Shown piece after piece: positions 10,195-18,601 of a stretch of 64,000 nt of DNA. This DNA comes from MSPOR6 sp964652195 (GTDB taxonomy: Bacteria; Poribacteria; WGA-4E; WGA-3G), in contig CAZZBB010000106.1 of assembly GCA_964652195.1 (NCBI GenBank), positions 62,001 through 126,000 of the forward strand, in the 5' to 3' direction. Positions within the stretch are counted from its first letter, which is position 1. The number at the start of each line of letters is the position of its first letter. The notes under the pieces were generated by a model that worked only from the letters and a program-made list of their open reading frames with translations, did no database searches and was not told where the DNA came from. Both the position numbers and the translations under genes were made by a program.

Positions 10195-10269
10195 TTAAAA
10201 TACGGCACAAACTGAAAGTTTATGCTACATTTTAAGAGACCTTAATTGTCAGAAATGGTATTAGTTTTC
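10195..10269 (-). repeat. Dispersed repeat family 1, copy A
   Basis: The reverse complement of this segment aligns with 16174-16240 over about 70 nt with few differences. The core GCACAAACTGAAAGTTTATG has an imperfect palindrome (AAACT/AGTTT). A more diverged copy lies near 46665-46735. Size and palindromic core suggest a REP- or MITE-like element. Confidence 0.6.
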
Positions 10270-10298
10270 CATATCTGTAGAATCCTACAAAAATGCCA

Positions 10299-10368
10299 CA
10301 CTCCAGCAGAGTGCTATGTCTATAGAAAACATTATGGGTATATTTTGGCACTCCAGCGGAGTGCTATG
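10299..10368. repeat. Two direct copies of a hairpin repeat
   Basis: CACTCCAGCAGAGTGCTATG at 10299-10318 and the same 20 bases with one change at 10349-10368 lie 50 nt apart. The second copy includes the perfect palindrome GCACTCC-AGC-GGAGTGC at 10348-10364. It looks like a REP-type element, not a terminator, because no T-run follows. Confidence 0.6.
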
Positions 10369-10692
10369 CGTCGATTCACTTCATAGCGCTTCACTGGTAC
10401 AATGAGCGTTTCATTTTGCGAATTTTACCCGTCAAATGTCTTAATAACAACGTTTGCCCTTAAATTCAGCTGTAAAACTTCTACATTTAGATTTCTGCCG
10501 CATGCTCCGTCAGACAAATAATCTTATCATATTGTTGTTTTTTACATCGCCTAATTTTCTGAAAACAGTATAATTCAAAATAAAAGACACTTTTTTTACG
10601 ATTTTGCACCTTTTGCAGTATAAAACATATGTCTTTAATTATAAAGGCAGGTATTATTTCCTGTTGGTGTATTTATGTCAATGCATGTCAAT

Positions 10693-10719
10693 TTGGTATT
10701 TCCCAAAGTGTGGTATACT
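10693..10719 (+). promoter_or_regulatory. Extended -10 promoter candidate
   Basis: TATACT at 10714-10719 is preceded by TGG, which gives the extended -10 form TGnTATACT. A TTGGTA-like -35 lies at 10693-10698 with a short 15-bp spacer. It is placed to drive the Cys-rich peptide gene at 10785. Confidence 0.35.
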
Positions 10720-10784
10720 TGCCACGTAAAATGAAACCTAACCGACACCTTTTCAGTGGTGTCACAAACGATAGGAGATTTCAC

Positions 10785-11132
10785 ATGAAACGGAAATTGT
10801 ATTTAGACATCATAGTCTTTATAGCGATTCTCGGTGGCTTTGGTGTCCTCATTTTTCTGCAGCAGCAAGCACCTGCCACAGAAACCCAGACGCAGAATGC
10901 AGTAGACGCACCTGCCACGGGATGTTGCGGTGCCTCCCCAGTTGAAAGTGAAACTTCGGCTGAAACTGCTGGCGGATGTTGTGGAACATCTAAGTCCGAT
11001 GCATCGCAAAGTGTTGATAACTCACAACAGGTGCAACCTTCAGCTTCAGGTACACCTGAAACAAACGAAACAGATTCCCTTACACCGCAAAATGAAGATG
11101 CGGACACAGGTGGATGTGGATGTGGCGGCTAA
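10785..11132 (+). CDS. Small membrane-anchored Cys-rich protein with CCG motifs
   Basis: The 115-residue product has one N-terminal hydrophobic helix (IIVFIAILGGFGVLIFL, about residues 9-25), then a Ser/Thr/Glu-rich tail with three cysteine clusters: TGCCGAS, GGCCGTS and a C-terminal GGCGCGG. Seven cysteines in regular clusters suggest metal or cofactor binding, or a precursor peptide. I do not recognise the family. The start chosen is the ATG at 10785, seven nt or so after AGGAG at 10773-10777; an upstream in-frame ATG at 10629 has no RBS. The tail would face outward if the helix is a signal anchor. Confidence 0.65.
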   Translation: MKRKLYLDIIVFIAILGGFGVLIFLQQQAPATETQTQNAVDAPATGCCGASPVESETSAETAGGCCGTSKSDASQSVDNSQQVQPSASGTPETNETDSLTPQNEDADTGGCGCGG

Positions 11133-11376
11133 TAGACCGTTACATAGAGTTACCTATCTGGAGAACATAGAATGTGTTTGTTGAGAGTAACTATAGTGAA
11201 CATATAGAAAGTTAGCACATCTTCCGTCCGATTGATCTCCGAATCTCGGATGAACACGCTCATAGTCGGGAATCGGAGTTCTTTCAGACAAACTAATAGT
11301 GTCTAATTATTCCTAAAATTCACTATAGCACCTATTGAACATTCAATTGCAATTCAAACTTAGAAAACGGCAAAAT

Positions 11377-13467
11377 ATGAAACTGGAAACTGGCTCAATT
11401 TTCGCAGAAGACAAGAACATTGATATAAGAGTTTCATTACCGGAAGGGACGTTTGCTCGTTTAGGAAGAGGGTGTGTGCCTGATATAGCGTTCTCCCCCA
11501 ACAGCAAGTATATTGCTATAGGAACTTGGGTAGGGATATGGTTATATGACTTGATGACGTTATCCCCTATTGCGTTATGGGAATCAAAACGTGGCATGAT
11601 TGGGAAAGTCACCTTCTCAGATGATGGAAAATGGTTAGCTGCAAGCAACTCAGACAATAACTTAAATGTGTGGGATGTGCAACGTGGTGTGTGCATAACA
11701 CAGATGGAAATGGAAGATTATGTTACGGGATTAACTTTTTCACCTGATAACCGCTACCTTGCCTCTGCTTCTGCTCGTTCTTCTACTGTTGAAGTCTGGT
11801 ATCCAGAAACAGGCACGCAGCTTTCGCAATTCACTGCTGAAACTGAAAAAGGGGGTTTTTTAAGACCTATTGTCTTTTCTCCAGATAGTCACTTAATAGC
11901 GTCTACGGGGCGCGTTAACATAGATAGCGATGTAGAGGTTATAGTCGTATGGAATGTAGAAAGCAAAGAGCAAATTGCCTCTATTACGGGACATACAGCT
12001 AAAATTATTAACCTCTGTTTTTCTCCGTGTGGGCAATTCCTTGCTTCCAGCAGTGAAGACAGCACCGTGCAAATCTGGAAAGTTGGAACTTGGGATCCAG
12101 TTCGTACTTATTCAGATTTTGGTTCCTCTTGTCGTATTTTTTCATCTTATTCTCCGGACGGTACTCTCCGTGCTGTAATAATGACCTATGATCATACAGA
12201 TCCTGTTACTGTTTCTGTTCGTAACTTGGACAGTGGAGAACAACTTTATACCGATGAAGTTTGGGGCAATACAATAGAATTTTCTGATATTGATGATTGG
12301 GGCAGTACAGTAGAATTTTCGAATGGTTCACGGTTAGCTTACGAGTGCCGACATGAATTCATCAACGTATGGACTCTTGATAATCCACACAAGCGCCAAC
12401 TTGTTCATTCACCTATTTCGTTCCCTGAATCAGTTATATTTTCACAAGATGGAGAAACGTTAGCAGCTGATTATAGACAAGAAGGCATTATCCTATGGGA
12501 TGTTGCTAATAAACATTCACGTCCTGCAATCGAAATGGCATCAGGAACCGGAAAAAATCAGTTTGTATATAAATCCGTTAAAAGCAATTTTTACGCTGTA
12601 AGTGTAAACAAAGGTAGTGTCATGCTCTGGACAGTTAATGGGAGTGGAAGTAATAGTGGCACAAACCTGCTTGCTAATGTTACAGGACATGCATATAAGT
12701 CAACACGCCCCGCACTTACCATTACTGGAGATAAACTGGCCTGTGCTAATAGTGATGGCACTTTGAGTGTGTGGGATGTGCAAAGTGGAGAAAAAATCCG
12801 TGAGTTTACTCACCCTCTTGATGAAGATCGGGAAGAAGATGACTCGGATTGGATTGTGGCCTTGGAGTTCAGTTTGGATGGGCAGGTACTCATGAGCCAA
12901 TCGAATTGTGGTTTACATATCCAGTTGTGGGATATAGAACGGGGTGAAAGGATAGAAAACTTTCCATGTGATGAAGTAACGGATTTTCGGGGTTTTTCTC
13001 CATGTGGTCGTTATTTGGCTTATGGATATGAAGAGATTTTGTTGTGGGATATTGCACAGCAAGAACTAATCTCGACGATCCCGAATCAAGAAACAACTGC
13101 GTTTGCATATTCTCCATGCGAACGGTATATGGCTTACGGACGTAAAGAGATTATATTATGGGATCTTACATGTCATAAACTCTACAGGAGGCTATCTTTA
13201 CCTTTGGAATGTAATAATATGTATGTCTTGGTGTTCTCTCCGTGTGGACAGTATTTAGCTGGTGGGGCGTGGTGGATTGAGGGTTGGGATAAAGTTCCTA
13301 TGTGTATATGGGAAGTTGCAACAGGTGAATATATCGCTACTTTTCTGGGACATCCGACAGATATTCAATGTCTTACGTTTTCATCAGATAGCACTATCTT
13401 AGCAAGCGGCAGTTTTGATGGCACTATTCTGCTTTGGGATATGAAACCGTACTTAAAAAACACATAA
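11377..13467 (+). CDS. WD40-repeat propeller protein
   Basis: About 696 residues are filled with WD40 blades. Repeating units read I-x-F-S-P-D/C-G-x-x-L-A followed by x-x-x-W-D, for example AFSPNSKYIAIGTWVGIWLYD, SVWDVQSGEKIREF, LLWDIAQQELIS and ILLWDMKPYL at the very end. The count suggests two propellers. There is no signal peptide or membrane segment and no enzymatic domain, so a cytoplasmic scaffold is most likely. The start is uncertain: ATG 11377 (chosen) and an upstream TTG at 11335 both lack a clear SD. An imperfect inverted repeat (CTCCGA 11237-11242 and TCGGAG 11273-11278) lies upstream. A decayed secreted-protein fragment follows 9 nt after the stop. Confidence 0.8.
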   Translation: MKLETGSIFAEDKNIDIRVSLPEGTFARLGRGCVPDIAFSPNSKYIAIGTWVGIWLYDLMTLSPIALWESKRGMIGKVTFSDDGKWLAASNSDNNLNVWDVQRGVCITQMEMEDYVTGLTFSPDNRYLASASARSSTVEVWYPETGTQLSQFTAETEKGGFLRPIVFSPDSHLIASTGRVNIDSDVEVIVVWNVESKEQIASITGHTAKIINLCFSPCGQFLASSSEDSTVQIWKVGTWDPVRTYSDFGSSCRIFSSYSPDGTLRAVIMTYDHTDPVTVSVRNLDSGEQLYTDEVWGNTIEFSDIDDWGSTVEFSNGSRLAYECRHEFINVWTLDNPHKRQLVHSPISFPESVIFSQDGETLAADYRQEGIILWDVANKHSRPAIEMASGTGKNQFVYKSVKSNFYAVSVNKGSVMLWTVNGSGSNSGTNLLANVTGHAYKSTRPALTITGDKLACANSDGTLSVWDVQSGEKIREFTHPLDEDREEDDSDWIVALEFSLDGQVLMSQSNCGLHIQLWDIERGERIENFPCDEVTDFRGFSPCGRYLAYGYEEILLWDIAQQELISTIPNQETTAFAYSPCERYMAYGRKEIILWDLTCHKLYRRLSLPLECNNMYVLVFSPCGQYLAGGAWWIEGWDKVPMCIWEVATGEYIATFLGHPTDIQCLTFSSDSTILASGSFDGTILLWDMKPYLKNT

Positions 13468-13476
13468 GGAGCACTA

Positions 13477-13646
13477 TTGAGGCGTAACACATTTTCCATT
13501 CTCATTTTTATTTTTGTGTTGCCTATATTTTTTACAGGTCCGGTAATGGCACGTCCCGATAGTCATGCCCAAATGGTGTGATGGGTGAACATGGGCATAA
13601 AGCAGGTGAAATGATGCTTGCTTATGAAGAAATTGAAGGAATTTAA
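13477..13646 (+). pseudogene. Frameshifted 5' fragment of a secreted protein gene
   Basis: TTG 13477 follows AAGGA at 13466-13470 and starts a clear signal peptide (LRRNTFSILIFIFVLPIFFT) ending in MARPDSHA. The frame closes at TGA 13579-13581. Adding one base in the CCC run at 13568-13570 would restore APNGVMGEHGHKAGEMMLAY, which continues to TAA 13644-13646. I recall exported proteins of other phyla with a similar H-x-H-K-x-GE-x-M-x-S-Y segment after the signal peptide, but cannot verify this here. The remainder of such a gene is absent, so this is a truncated and frameshifted remnant; a sequencing error could explain the frameshift but not the short length. Confidence 0.55.
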
Positions 13647-13669
13647 GATGGTTGATTTAGGAGGATTCT

Positions 13670-14095
13670 ATGTACCTTGAATTCTTACCAGATGGGCATC
13701 CAGATTGTCCTTTGTTACTTATATCTCCCGCCTTTCCACGTAAAACTAAAGATGCAAGTGTAGCTGAAGAGCTATACCTAATGTTACTTAATCTCGCTAC
13801 AGATTATATTACATTGTTGGAAATTCATGGTTTGACTTTTATATCCCCAATTGATGGATGTAGACTAACTGCACATGTTGCCGATCAAGATTTTGGCGTA
13901 GTTTTGTTAGAAAATACAAAAAATCATTTCACATGGAAGTTAACGCGTCAAACTTGGAAAGAGGTGTTGGATTCATTATTTTTCTTTACCCGACCAAGTG
14001 ATACCCGTCCAAGTGATGGAGGTCACGGTTACCAATGGCTTGATGAAACGAGTAATATTTCCGTTCTAATTTCAACTATGCATAGACGTTGGTGA
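13670..14095 (+). CDS. Hypothetical 141-aa protein, intact copy of a tandem pair
   Basis: The frame starts at ATG 13670 after a good RBS (AGGAGG at 13659-13664) and encodes a soluble protein beginning MYLEFLPDGHPDCPLLLI. Recognisable conserved stretches shared with the broken neighbour are FISPIDGCRLTAHV near the middle and GYQWL, SNISVLIST and a terminal RRW at the end. No signal peptide, membrane segment or known motif is visible, and I do not recognise the family. The degraded copy lies 83 nt downstream, and sequence after the stop is also repeated, so a unit of about 450-500 nt was duplicated. Confidence 0.7.
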   Translation: MYLEFLPDGHPDCPLLLISPAFPRKTKDASVAEELYLMLLNLATDYITLLEIHGLTFISPIDGCRLTAHVADQDFGVVLLENTKNHFTWKLTRQTWKEVLDSLFFFTRPSDTRPSDGGHGYQWLDETSNISVLISTMHRRW

Positions 14096-14178
14096 AGCAA
14101 TATCAGAATCGTTTCTGGTCGTCTGGTCACTCTTAAAATGTTAGCTTCTGCTAAGTCGAGTTGTTTGGAGAAGTGTTA

Positions 14179-14535
14179 ATGTATCTTGAAATCATACCAG
14201 AAGGTTCGCAACACATACCCTTTGTTGATTCTATACCCGTCTATACCAGAAGAAGCTGAAAAGTTATGCCAAGCGTTAACCGGTATGGTTGCCGACAATA
14301 ACGCAGTAGTAGATATACACGCTTTGCCTTTTATCTCTCCAGTTGATGGGTGCAGACTATCGGCACAGGTTAGTGATGAAAATCTTGGCAGTTGACAGGT
14401 CAAGCTTGGGAATTTGTATTAGAGTTATTATATTGCTTCACCGAACCAGATTGTTGCGGTTACCAATGGCTTGAGCCTGATGATAATACGAGTAATATCT
14501 CCGTTATAATCTCAACATATTATCGGCAATGGTGA
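14179..14535 (+). pseudogene. Degenerate tandem paralogue of the 13670 gene
   Basis: The copy starts MYLEIIPEGS at ATG 14179, shifts frame near 14205-14215 and continues as YPLLILYPSIPEEAEKLCQ and FISPVDGCRLSAQVSDENLG. It stops at TGA 14393-14395. The C-terminal part resumes in a third frame as WQLTGQAWEFVLELL, GYQWLEPDDNTSNISVIIST and terminal RQW, then TGA 14533-14535. Compared with the intact copy, a segment corresponding to VVLLENTKNHFT is missing at the second junction. Two frame changes plus a deletion make this a pseudogene. Confidence 0.7.
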
Positions 14536-14602
14536 TACAACATTTCAATTGGTTTCAATAGTCTGCCCACTCTTAAATGGTTAGTTTTAGCAATAGTGAA
14601 TT

Positions 14603-14648
14603 GGAAGCCACTCCTACAATAAGCGTGGTATCTGTAGGAGTGATTTCC
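14603..14648. repeat. Inverted-repeat hairpin element
   Basis: CACTCCTACA at 14609-14618 pairs perfectly with TGTAGGAGTG at 14633-14642, with a 14-nt loop. GGAA 14603-14606 and TTCC 14645-14648 extend it after a 2x2 internal loop. No T-run follows, so a repeat element is more likely than a terminator. Confidence 0.55.
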
Positions 14649-14835
14649 GCACCTTGAACCGTGCCCGTAATTTTGAAGGAGACTTCCATTGGAGTGCGTG
14701 GCAGGTTGCCTGTTTATCAGAACATCGCTGGAACGCAACTTAAAAACACGTGGAAACTCGTTTTCGGTTGGCAGTACGCTTTCCGGCTATTGTAATAGTC
14801 CTCACCAGAAAGTAAGAACAATAGATATATTGTAT

Positions 14836-15691
14836 ATGAGATCAGAACACCTTCCGTGGCATAGAATAGTGAATTATCTGTTCGGAGGACTCTTTTTTAT
14901 CACTATCGGGTATTGGGTGAAAAAGAATCTTATTATATATGATGAAAAAGTACTCATTTCTTGGTATGAATCTTCCTATCTATCAATCTCTTTTCCGCTG
15001 TGGTGTGTAAATCTAATTGCCGGGTCACTCCTACTTTACACACTTCTTTTGATACTTCCCAAATTTACACTATTGCAACAATACAGGAGACAAGCTCTTG
15101 TTTTTAGCATTTTGCTACCGATCTGTACATTGCCACTGTATGCCCAATTTAACGATGTAAAACGGCTTTCAGATGTATATAGCATGCTTGTTATTAGTGT
15201 TGGGATAGCCTTATGTTTTCGCGGATTAATTGGCATGCAACTCTCTCATATTCATAAAATCTGCTCTCATATTGTCCAATGGATCCGCAATGTTCGCACA
15301 CGTACATTTATGATTGGGGTATCTATCGGATGTGTGCTGATCTGTGGTTCCATCTCGTGGCATCTGTTTGATGGTATACCTGGATTTATAGACAGTTGTT
15401 CATACATGTTCCAGGCGCGCTTGTTTGCACACGGGATGCTTTTTGCCCCACTTCCTCCCGAAACCCAATTTTTTGAAGTCGGGAATACTATCCTTTCCGA
15501 AAAATGGTATACGGTATATCCGCCAGGGTATCCTGCAGTATCCATTTAACGTACCCTTTGCCAATCCGCATATCTACGCAAAATATATTAAAGACGAAAA
15601 CAAAAAACTCGCAGATAAATTTCCAGACTACCGATACTTTATCGCTGATGAAAATGATGTCGTTGTAGAGGTCTCTATGGATGAACTGTGA
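14836..15691 (+). pseudogene. Remnant of a PMT/ArnT-like membrane glycosyltransferase gene
   Basis: From ATG 14836 the frame encodes several membrane helices, then GFIDSCSYMFQARLFAHGML and WYTVYPPGYPA. This resembles the first periplasmic loop of dolichol- or polyprenyl-phosphate-sugar-dependent glycosyltransferases, where an acidic pair and the Y-PPG turn form the active site. The frame stops at TAA 15547-15549, far short of the usual 500 or more residues. Immediately after, another frame reads NVPFANPHIYAKYIKDENKK and a short acidic tail to TGA 15689-15691, which looks like the C-terminal end of the same or another protein. An internal deletion is the simplest reading. No SD precedes the chosen ATG. 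Confidence 0.5.
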
Positions 15692-16173
15692 TACCAAGTC
15701 CAATAGAACTTCACCATGAAATTACCCAATTACATAGTTAATCTTCATGCAGTCCAACAACTGATGTGGTAAGAAAAACTTTTGGCAAAATTTGACAATA
15801 GCAATATTAGAGAGTATCCTATATAAAGTGCATCCGAAATTGTGTTAAGGGTGTACAGATATTTTATTATGTGTACCAACGGGGTACCATAAACCTAATC
15901 TGTAGTATTTACTGAGTAAAACACGAAACTTTTTCAGTAAATATCGCAAAGAAATTGAAACACGGACTATTTGAGCATAAATATACCTACTTAGAACATC
16001 CTACCTACTCTATGAAGTTGACAAAACTTTACTTATGATTCTCTAATTCCATAATTCCACCCCTTCTAAATTCCTATATAAATTGACTTAAGATTTTGAT
16101 TTTTAGTCTATACCCTATTTGTGTCTATTTGTAACGTGAGTTGGGTATAAGCAATATTGGGCATAGAAGATAA

Positions 16174-16240
16174 TTCCATTTCTGATAATCAAAATCTCTT
16201 AATGTAGCATAAACTTCCAGTTTGTGCGGTATTTCAAGAC
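16174..16240 (+). repeat. Dispersed repeat family 1, copy B
   Basis: The core TAGCATAAACTTCCAGTTTG matches the reverse complement of copy A at 10195-10269, with matching flanks on both sides. The palindromic core is AAACT-TCC-AGTTT. Confidence 0.6.
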
Positions 16241-16349
16241 ATACATTACAACTACAGAGTTGTTTAGTTTTAAGTACTATCAGTCCCTGAGTGTTACTGA
16301 TAGTAGATTTCGTAGGGAATCAACGCAGCATGCGCATATGGCATGCTGC

Positions 16350-16496
16350 GGGGTTGAACCCGGGGAAGGTCAAAAGACCTTCATACCCGGGGAACGCCTA
16401 CAGGCGTTCATACCGTTGATTTCTGATTGTGAAACCCAACACTTCCTGTATGTCCAGCTTTACATGTTGGGTTTCGTTCCTCAACCCAACCTACAG
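16350..16496. repeat. Modular hairpin repeat (family 2), copy 1
   Basis: The element contains two successive modules of the form CCCGGGGAA-stem-TTCATACC. The first stem-loop is GGTC-AAAA-GACC and the second CGCC-TACA-GGCG; the stems differ but both pair. The right part contains a GTTGGGTTTCGTTCCTCAAC stretch and ends in AACCCAACCTACAG. A shorter copy with one module lies at 46267-46377. Confidence 0.65.
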
Positions 16497-16612
16497 GTAT
16501 TTTATATAGAAATGTGAAAAAATATAGCAGAAAACACGAAAACTAATAACCCTATTACAACTATTCATCGAATAGACATTTATAGAAATGCTATAAGAAA
16601 AGGATTTAAAGT

Positions 16613-18463
16613 GTGAACATAATGGATACTCATAACTCTGACGCTGTCAACACAGAATCAGAACATCACCCCTCAGCAATAAAGACGTTGCGACAGTTTT
16701 TCTTCGTCGCTTGGAAAGTTAGTCCATTCGGGGCAATTTTACAAGCACTTCTAACACTTTTTCACGGTTTTATCCCTGTCGGAATTCTCTGGGCAAGCCG
16801 AGGGTTAGTAAATCTTATTACCAGTATTCTCGCTCAGGACATAGATCCAAGTTTAGAAACTGCTGCACCGTGGATCATTGCATTAGTTCTTTTGGCAACT
16901 GTCAGAAATATAACAGGAACTTACGATGGATATTTGCGGTGGAAAATGCAGAACCTTATTAGCATGCATCAACAACACGCTCTACTTGAAGCCGCAACCC
17001 GTATTAACTTTTCCGTTTTTGATCAACCCAAGACGTACGATTTGATACAAAGGTCTAAACAGGCTATGGGGCATCGTCTAACCAATATTTTACGATTCAT
17101 AACGGAAATTGGTCAGCTTTGTGTGACGCTTGTAGGGTATGGTGTTCTTCTTTGGATAGCAGATCCGCTACTCGTCCTTGTCGTGGTGTTACCAGCAATT
17201 CCTTCTGCTTGGTACAAAACTAAAACAGCCGAAGACAGATATGCCTATGATTACCAAGCCACACCTGTTCGACGTATGATGGATTATATGATCGGTCTCT
17301 TACTCGGCACTTCCTCTGGACAGGAAGTACGAGTCTATGGGCTTTTTGACCGACTTTTCGGACGTTGGCGAACAAACCACCAAAAATGGCGAAAAGAATC
17401 ACTTGCAATGATATGGATCGAAGCAAAGGCATCAATTGTTACAACTATCGCAGAAATCGTTGCCTATGCCATAGCAATAACTATTCTTGCGGCACGTATT
17501 GTAGACGGTCAGTTGACACTTGGAGATTACGTTGTACTTACAGGGGCAGCAGCAGCATTCCAAGGAAATCTGGAAGGCTTACTTAGACAAATACAACGTA
17601 TACTTGATGACTTACCGCTACTTCGCGACTTATACTTTTTCTTAGAACGCGCTAAAAGTGATCACATTGAGGTTGGTACAGAGAAGTTCCCTCAACCTTT
17701 ACAACAAGGGTTAGAGATTCGTAATCTACGTTTCAGATACTCGGAAGCAACCGAAGATATTCTGAAAGACATAAATCTCCATGTGCATCCTGGAGAAATA
17801 GTTAGTATCGTAGGTGTTAACGGAGCCGGAAAATCAACTCTCATAAAATTACTGCTCGGATTATATCAACCTGATGACGGTACAATCTGCTACGATGGCA
17901 AGAATTTACAATCAATTGATCCTGAGCAGATAGCAATTAACTGTAGTGCCGTATTCCAAGATTTTGCTCGATTTAGAAGACCTGTGCGGGAAGAATTGCT
18001 TCCTGGACCTCCAAACTTCACTATAGACGATGATGAACTTACGGATGTTATCAAGGCAGTTGGGATTGGGGAACGTTTCCAAACCTTCCCACTCGGTTTA
18101 GATACATTTTTAGAACCTTCACTCGGTGAAGAAGGTAAAGGGGTCGAGTTATCTGGTGGAGAATGGCAGAAAATTGCACTCGCACGGGCATTGGTGCGAA
18201 AACCACAAATCCTCGTGCTTGATGAACCGACCGCTGCTTTAGACCCCCAAGCTGAAGTTGAACTCTACAAACGTTTTGTTCAACTGGCTGCAGGACGAAT
18301 GACGTTTCTGATTTCACATCGAATTGGATCTGCACGACTTGCAGATCGTATCTTGGTATTGGATGCTGGACGTATTGTTGAAGATGGCACACATGAAGCA
18401 CTGCTCACGAAAGCCGGTCTTTATGCACAATTCTTTAACGCACAAGCACATTGGTACCAATAA
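16613..18463 (+). CDS. ABC exporter half-transporter (fused permease-ATPase), first of pair
   Basis: The 616 residues combine an N-terminal membrane domain (about residues 30-330) with a C-terminal ATPase. Walker A GVNGAGKST is near residue 400, the signature LSGGEWQ near 511, Walker B ILVLDEPTAALDP near 533 and the H-loop LISHR near 565. Such half-transporters work as dimers in the inner membrane and export lipids, peptides or drugs. The second half-transporter follows, so a heterodimer is likely. The GTG start at 16613 follows AAAAGGA (16598-16604); ATG 16622 is an alternative. The cargo is unknown. Confidence 0.9.
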   Translation: MNIMDTHNSDAVNTESEHHPSAIKTLRQFFFVAWKVSPFGAILQALLTLFHGFIPVGILWASRGLVNLITSILAQDIDPSLETAAPWIIALVLLATVRNITGTYDGYLRWKMQNLISMHQQHALLEAATRINFSVFDQPKTYDLIQRSKQAMGHRLTNILRFITEIGQLCVTLVGYGVLLWIADPLLVLVVVLPAIPSAWYKTKTAEDRYAYDYQATPVRRMMDYMIGLLLGTSSGQEVRVYGLFDRLFGRWRTNHQKWRKESLAMIWIEAKASIVTTIAEIVAYAIAITILAARIVDGQLTLGDYVVLTGAAAAFQGNLEGLLRQIQRILDDLPLLRDLYFFLERAKSDHIEVGTEKFPQPLQQGLEIRNLRFRYSEATEDILKDINLHVHPGEIVSIVGVNGAGKSTLIKLLLGLYQPDDGTICYDGKNLQSIDPEQIAINCSAVFQDFARFRRPVREELLPGPPNFTIDDDELTDVIKAVGIGERFQTFPLGLDTFLEPSLGEEGKGVELSGGEWQKIALARALVRKPQILVLDEPTAALDPQAEVELYKRFVQLAAGRMTFLISHRIGSARLADRILVLDAGRIVEDGTHEALLTKAGLYAQFFNAQAHWYQ

Positions 18464-18532
18464 TAAAGTGAGTTTGATAATAGGTATATGAACTTCTTTT
18501 TCTAAAATACTGATCTTATAGACCTGGTAGGT

Positions 18533-18547
18533 GCGGTTTCTAACCGC
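18533..18547. repeat. Short hairpin in the ABC pair spacer
   Basis: GCGGTT-TCT-AACCGC forms a perfect 6-bp stem with a 3-nt loop inside the 138-nt gap between the two ABC genes. No T-run follows; it may be a small REP-type repeat or a processing site. Confidence 0.45.
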
Positions 18548-18601
18548 CCAAATTCAAAAACATGAATGATCAAACTTGTAATAATAGGAAGATTTCTACC
18601 C

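Larger units (their letters stand above)
9993..10784. other. Intergenic region with palindromic repeats
   Basis: This stretch of about 790 nt holds no convincing gene before 10785. It contains one copy of a dispersed repeat at 10195-10269, two copies of a short hairpin repeat at 10299-10318 and 10349-10368, and an extended -10 promoter candidate at 10693-10719. An open frame from ATG 10629 leads into the downstream gene but lacks an RBS. Confidence 0.6.
15692..16612. other. Repeat-rich intergenic region
   Basis: About 920 nt without a convincing gene. It holds a perfect 10-bp inverted repeat TATTTACTGA/TCAGTAAATA (15906-15915 and 15934-15943), copy B of dispersed family 1 (16174-16240), a 9-bp palindrome GCAGCATGC/GCATGCTGC (16325-16349), and a modular hairpin repeat (16350-16496). 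The open frame at 16224-16517 is made of these repeats. Confidence 0.6.

Noticed and set aside
10299..10368. Repeat pair as the start of a CRISPR array
   Set aside because: Only two short copies, self-complementary throughout, no further spacers and no cas genes in the window.
10629..10784. Open frame extending the Cys-rich peptide upstream to ATG 10629
   Set aside because: No RBS at 10629, and a promoter-like element and a good RBS lie inside the extension; the start at 10785 gives a normal signal anchor.
13579..13581. In-frame TGA of the secreted-protein fragment as a selenocysteine codon
   Set aside because: The frame after it does not continue a recognisable protein, while a one-base shift does; no hairpin with GG in the loop was found at the right distance.
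14393..14395. TGA in the degenerate paralogue as a selenocysteine codon
   Set aside because: The homologous continuation is in another frame, and the intact copy has no Cys at this point.
16224..16517. Plus-strand open frame of 97 codons
   Set aside because: It consists of palindromic repeats shared with 46267-46377 and has no recognisable domain.
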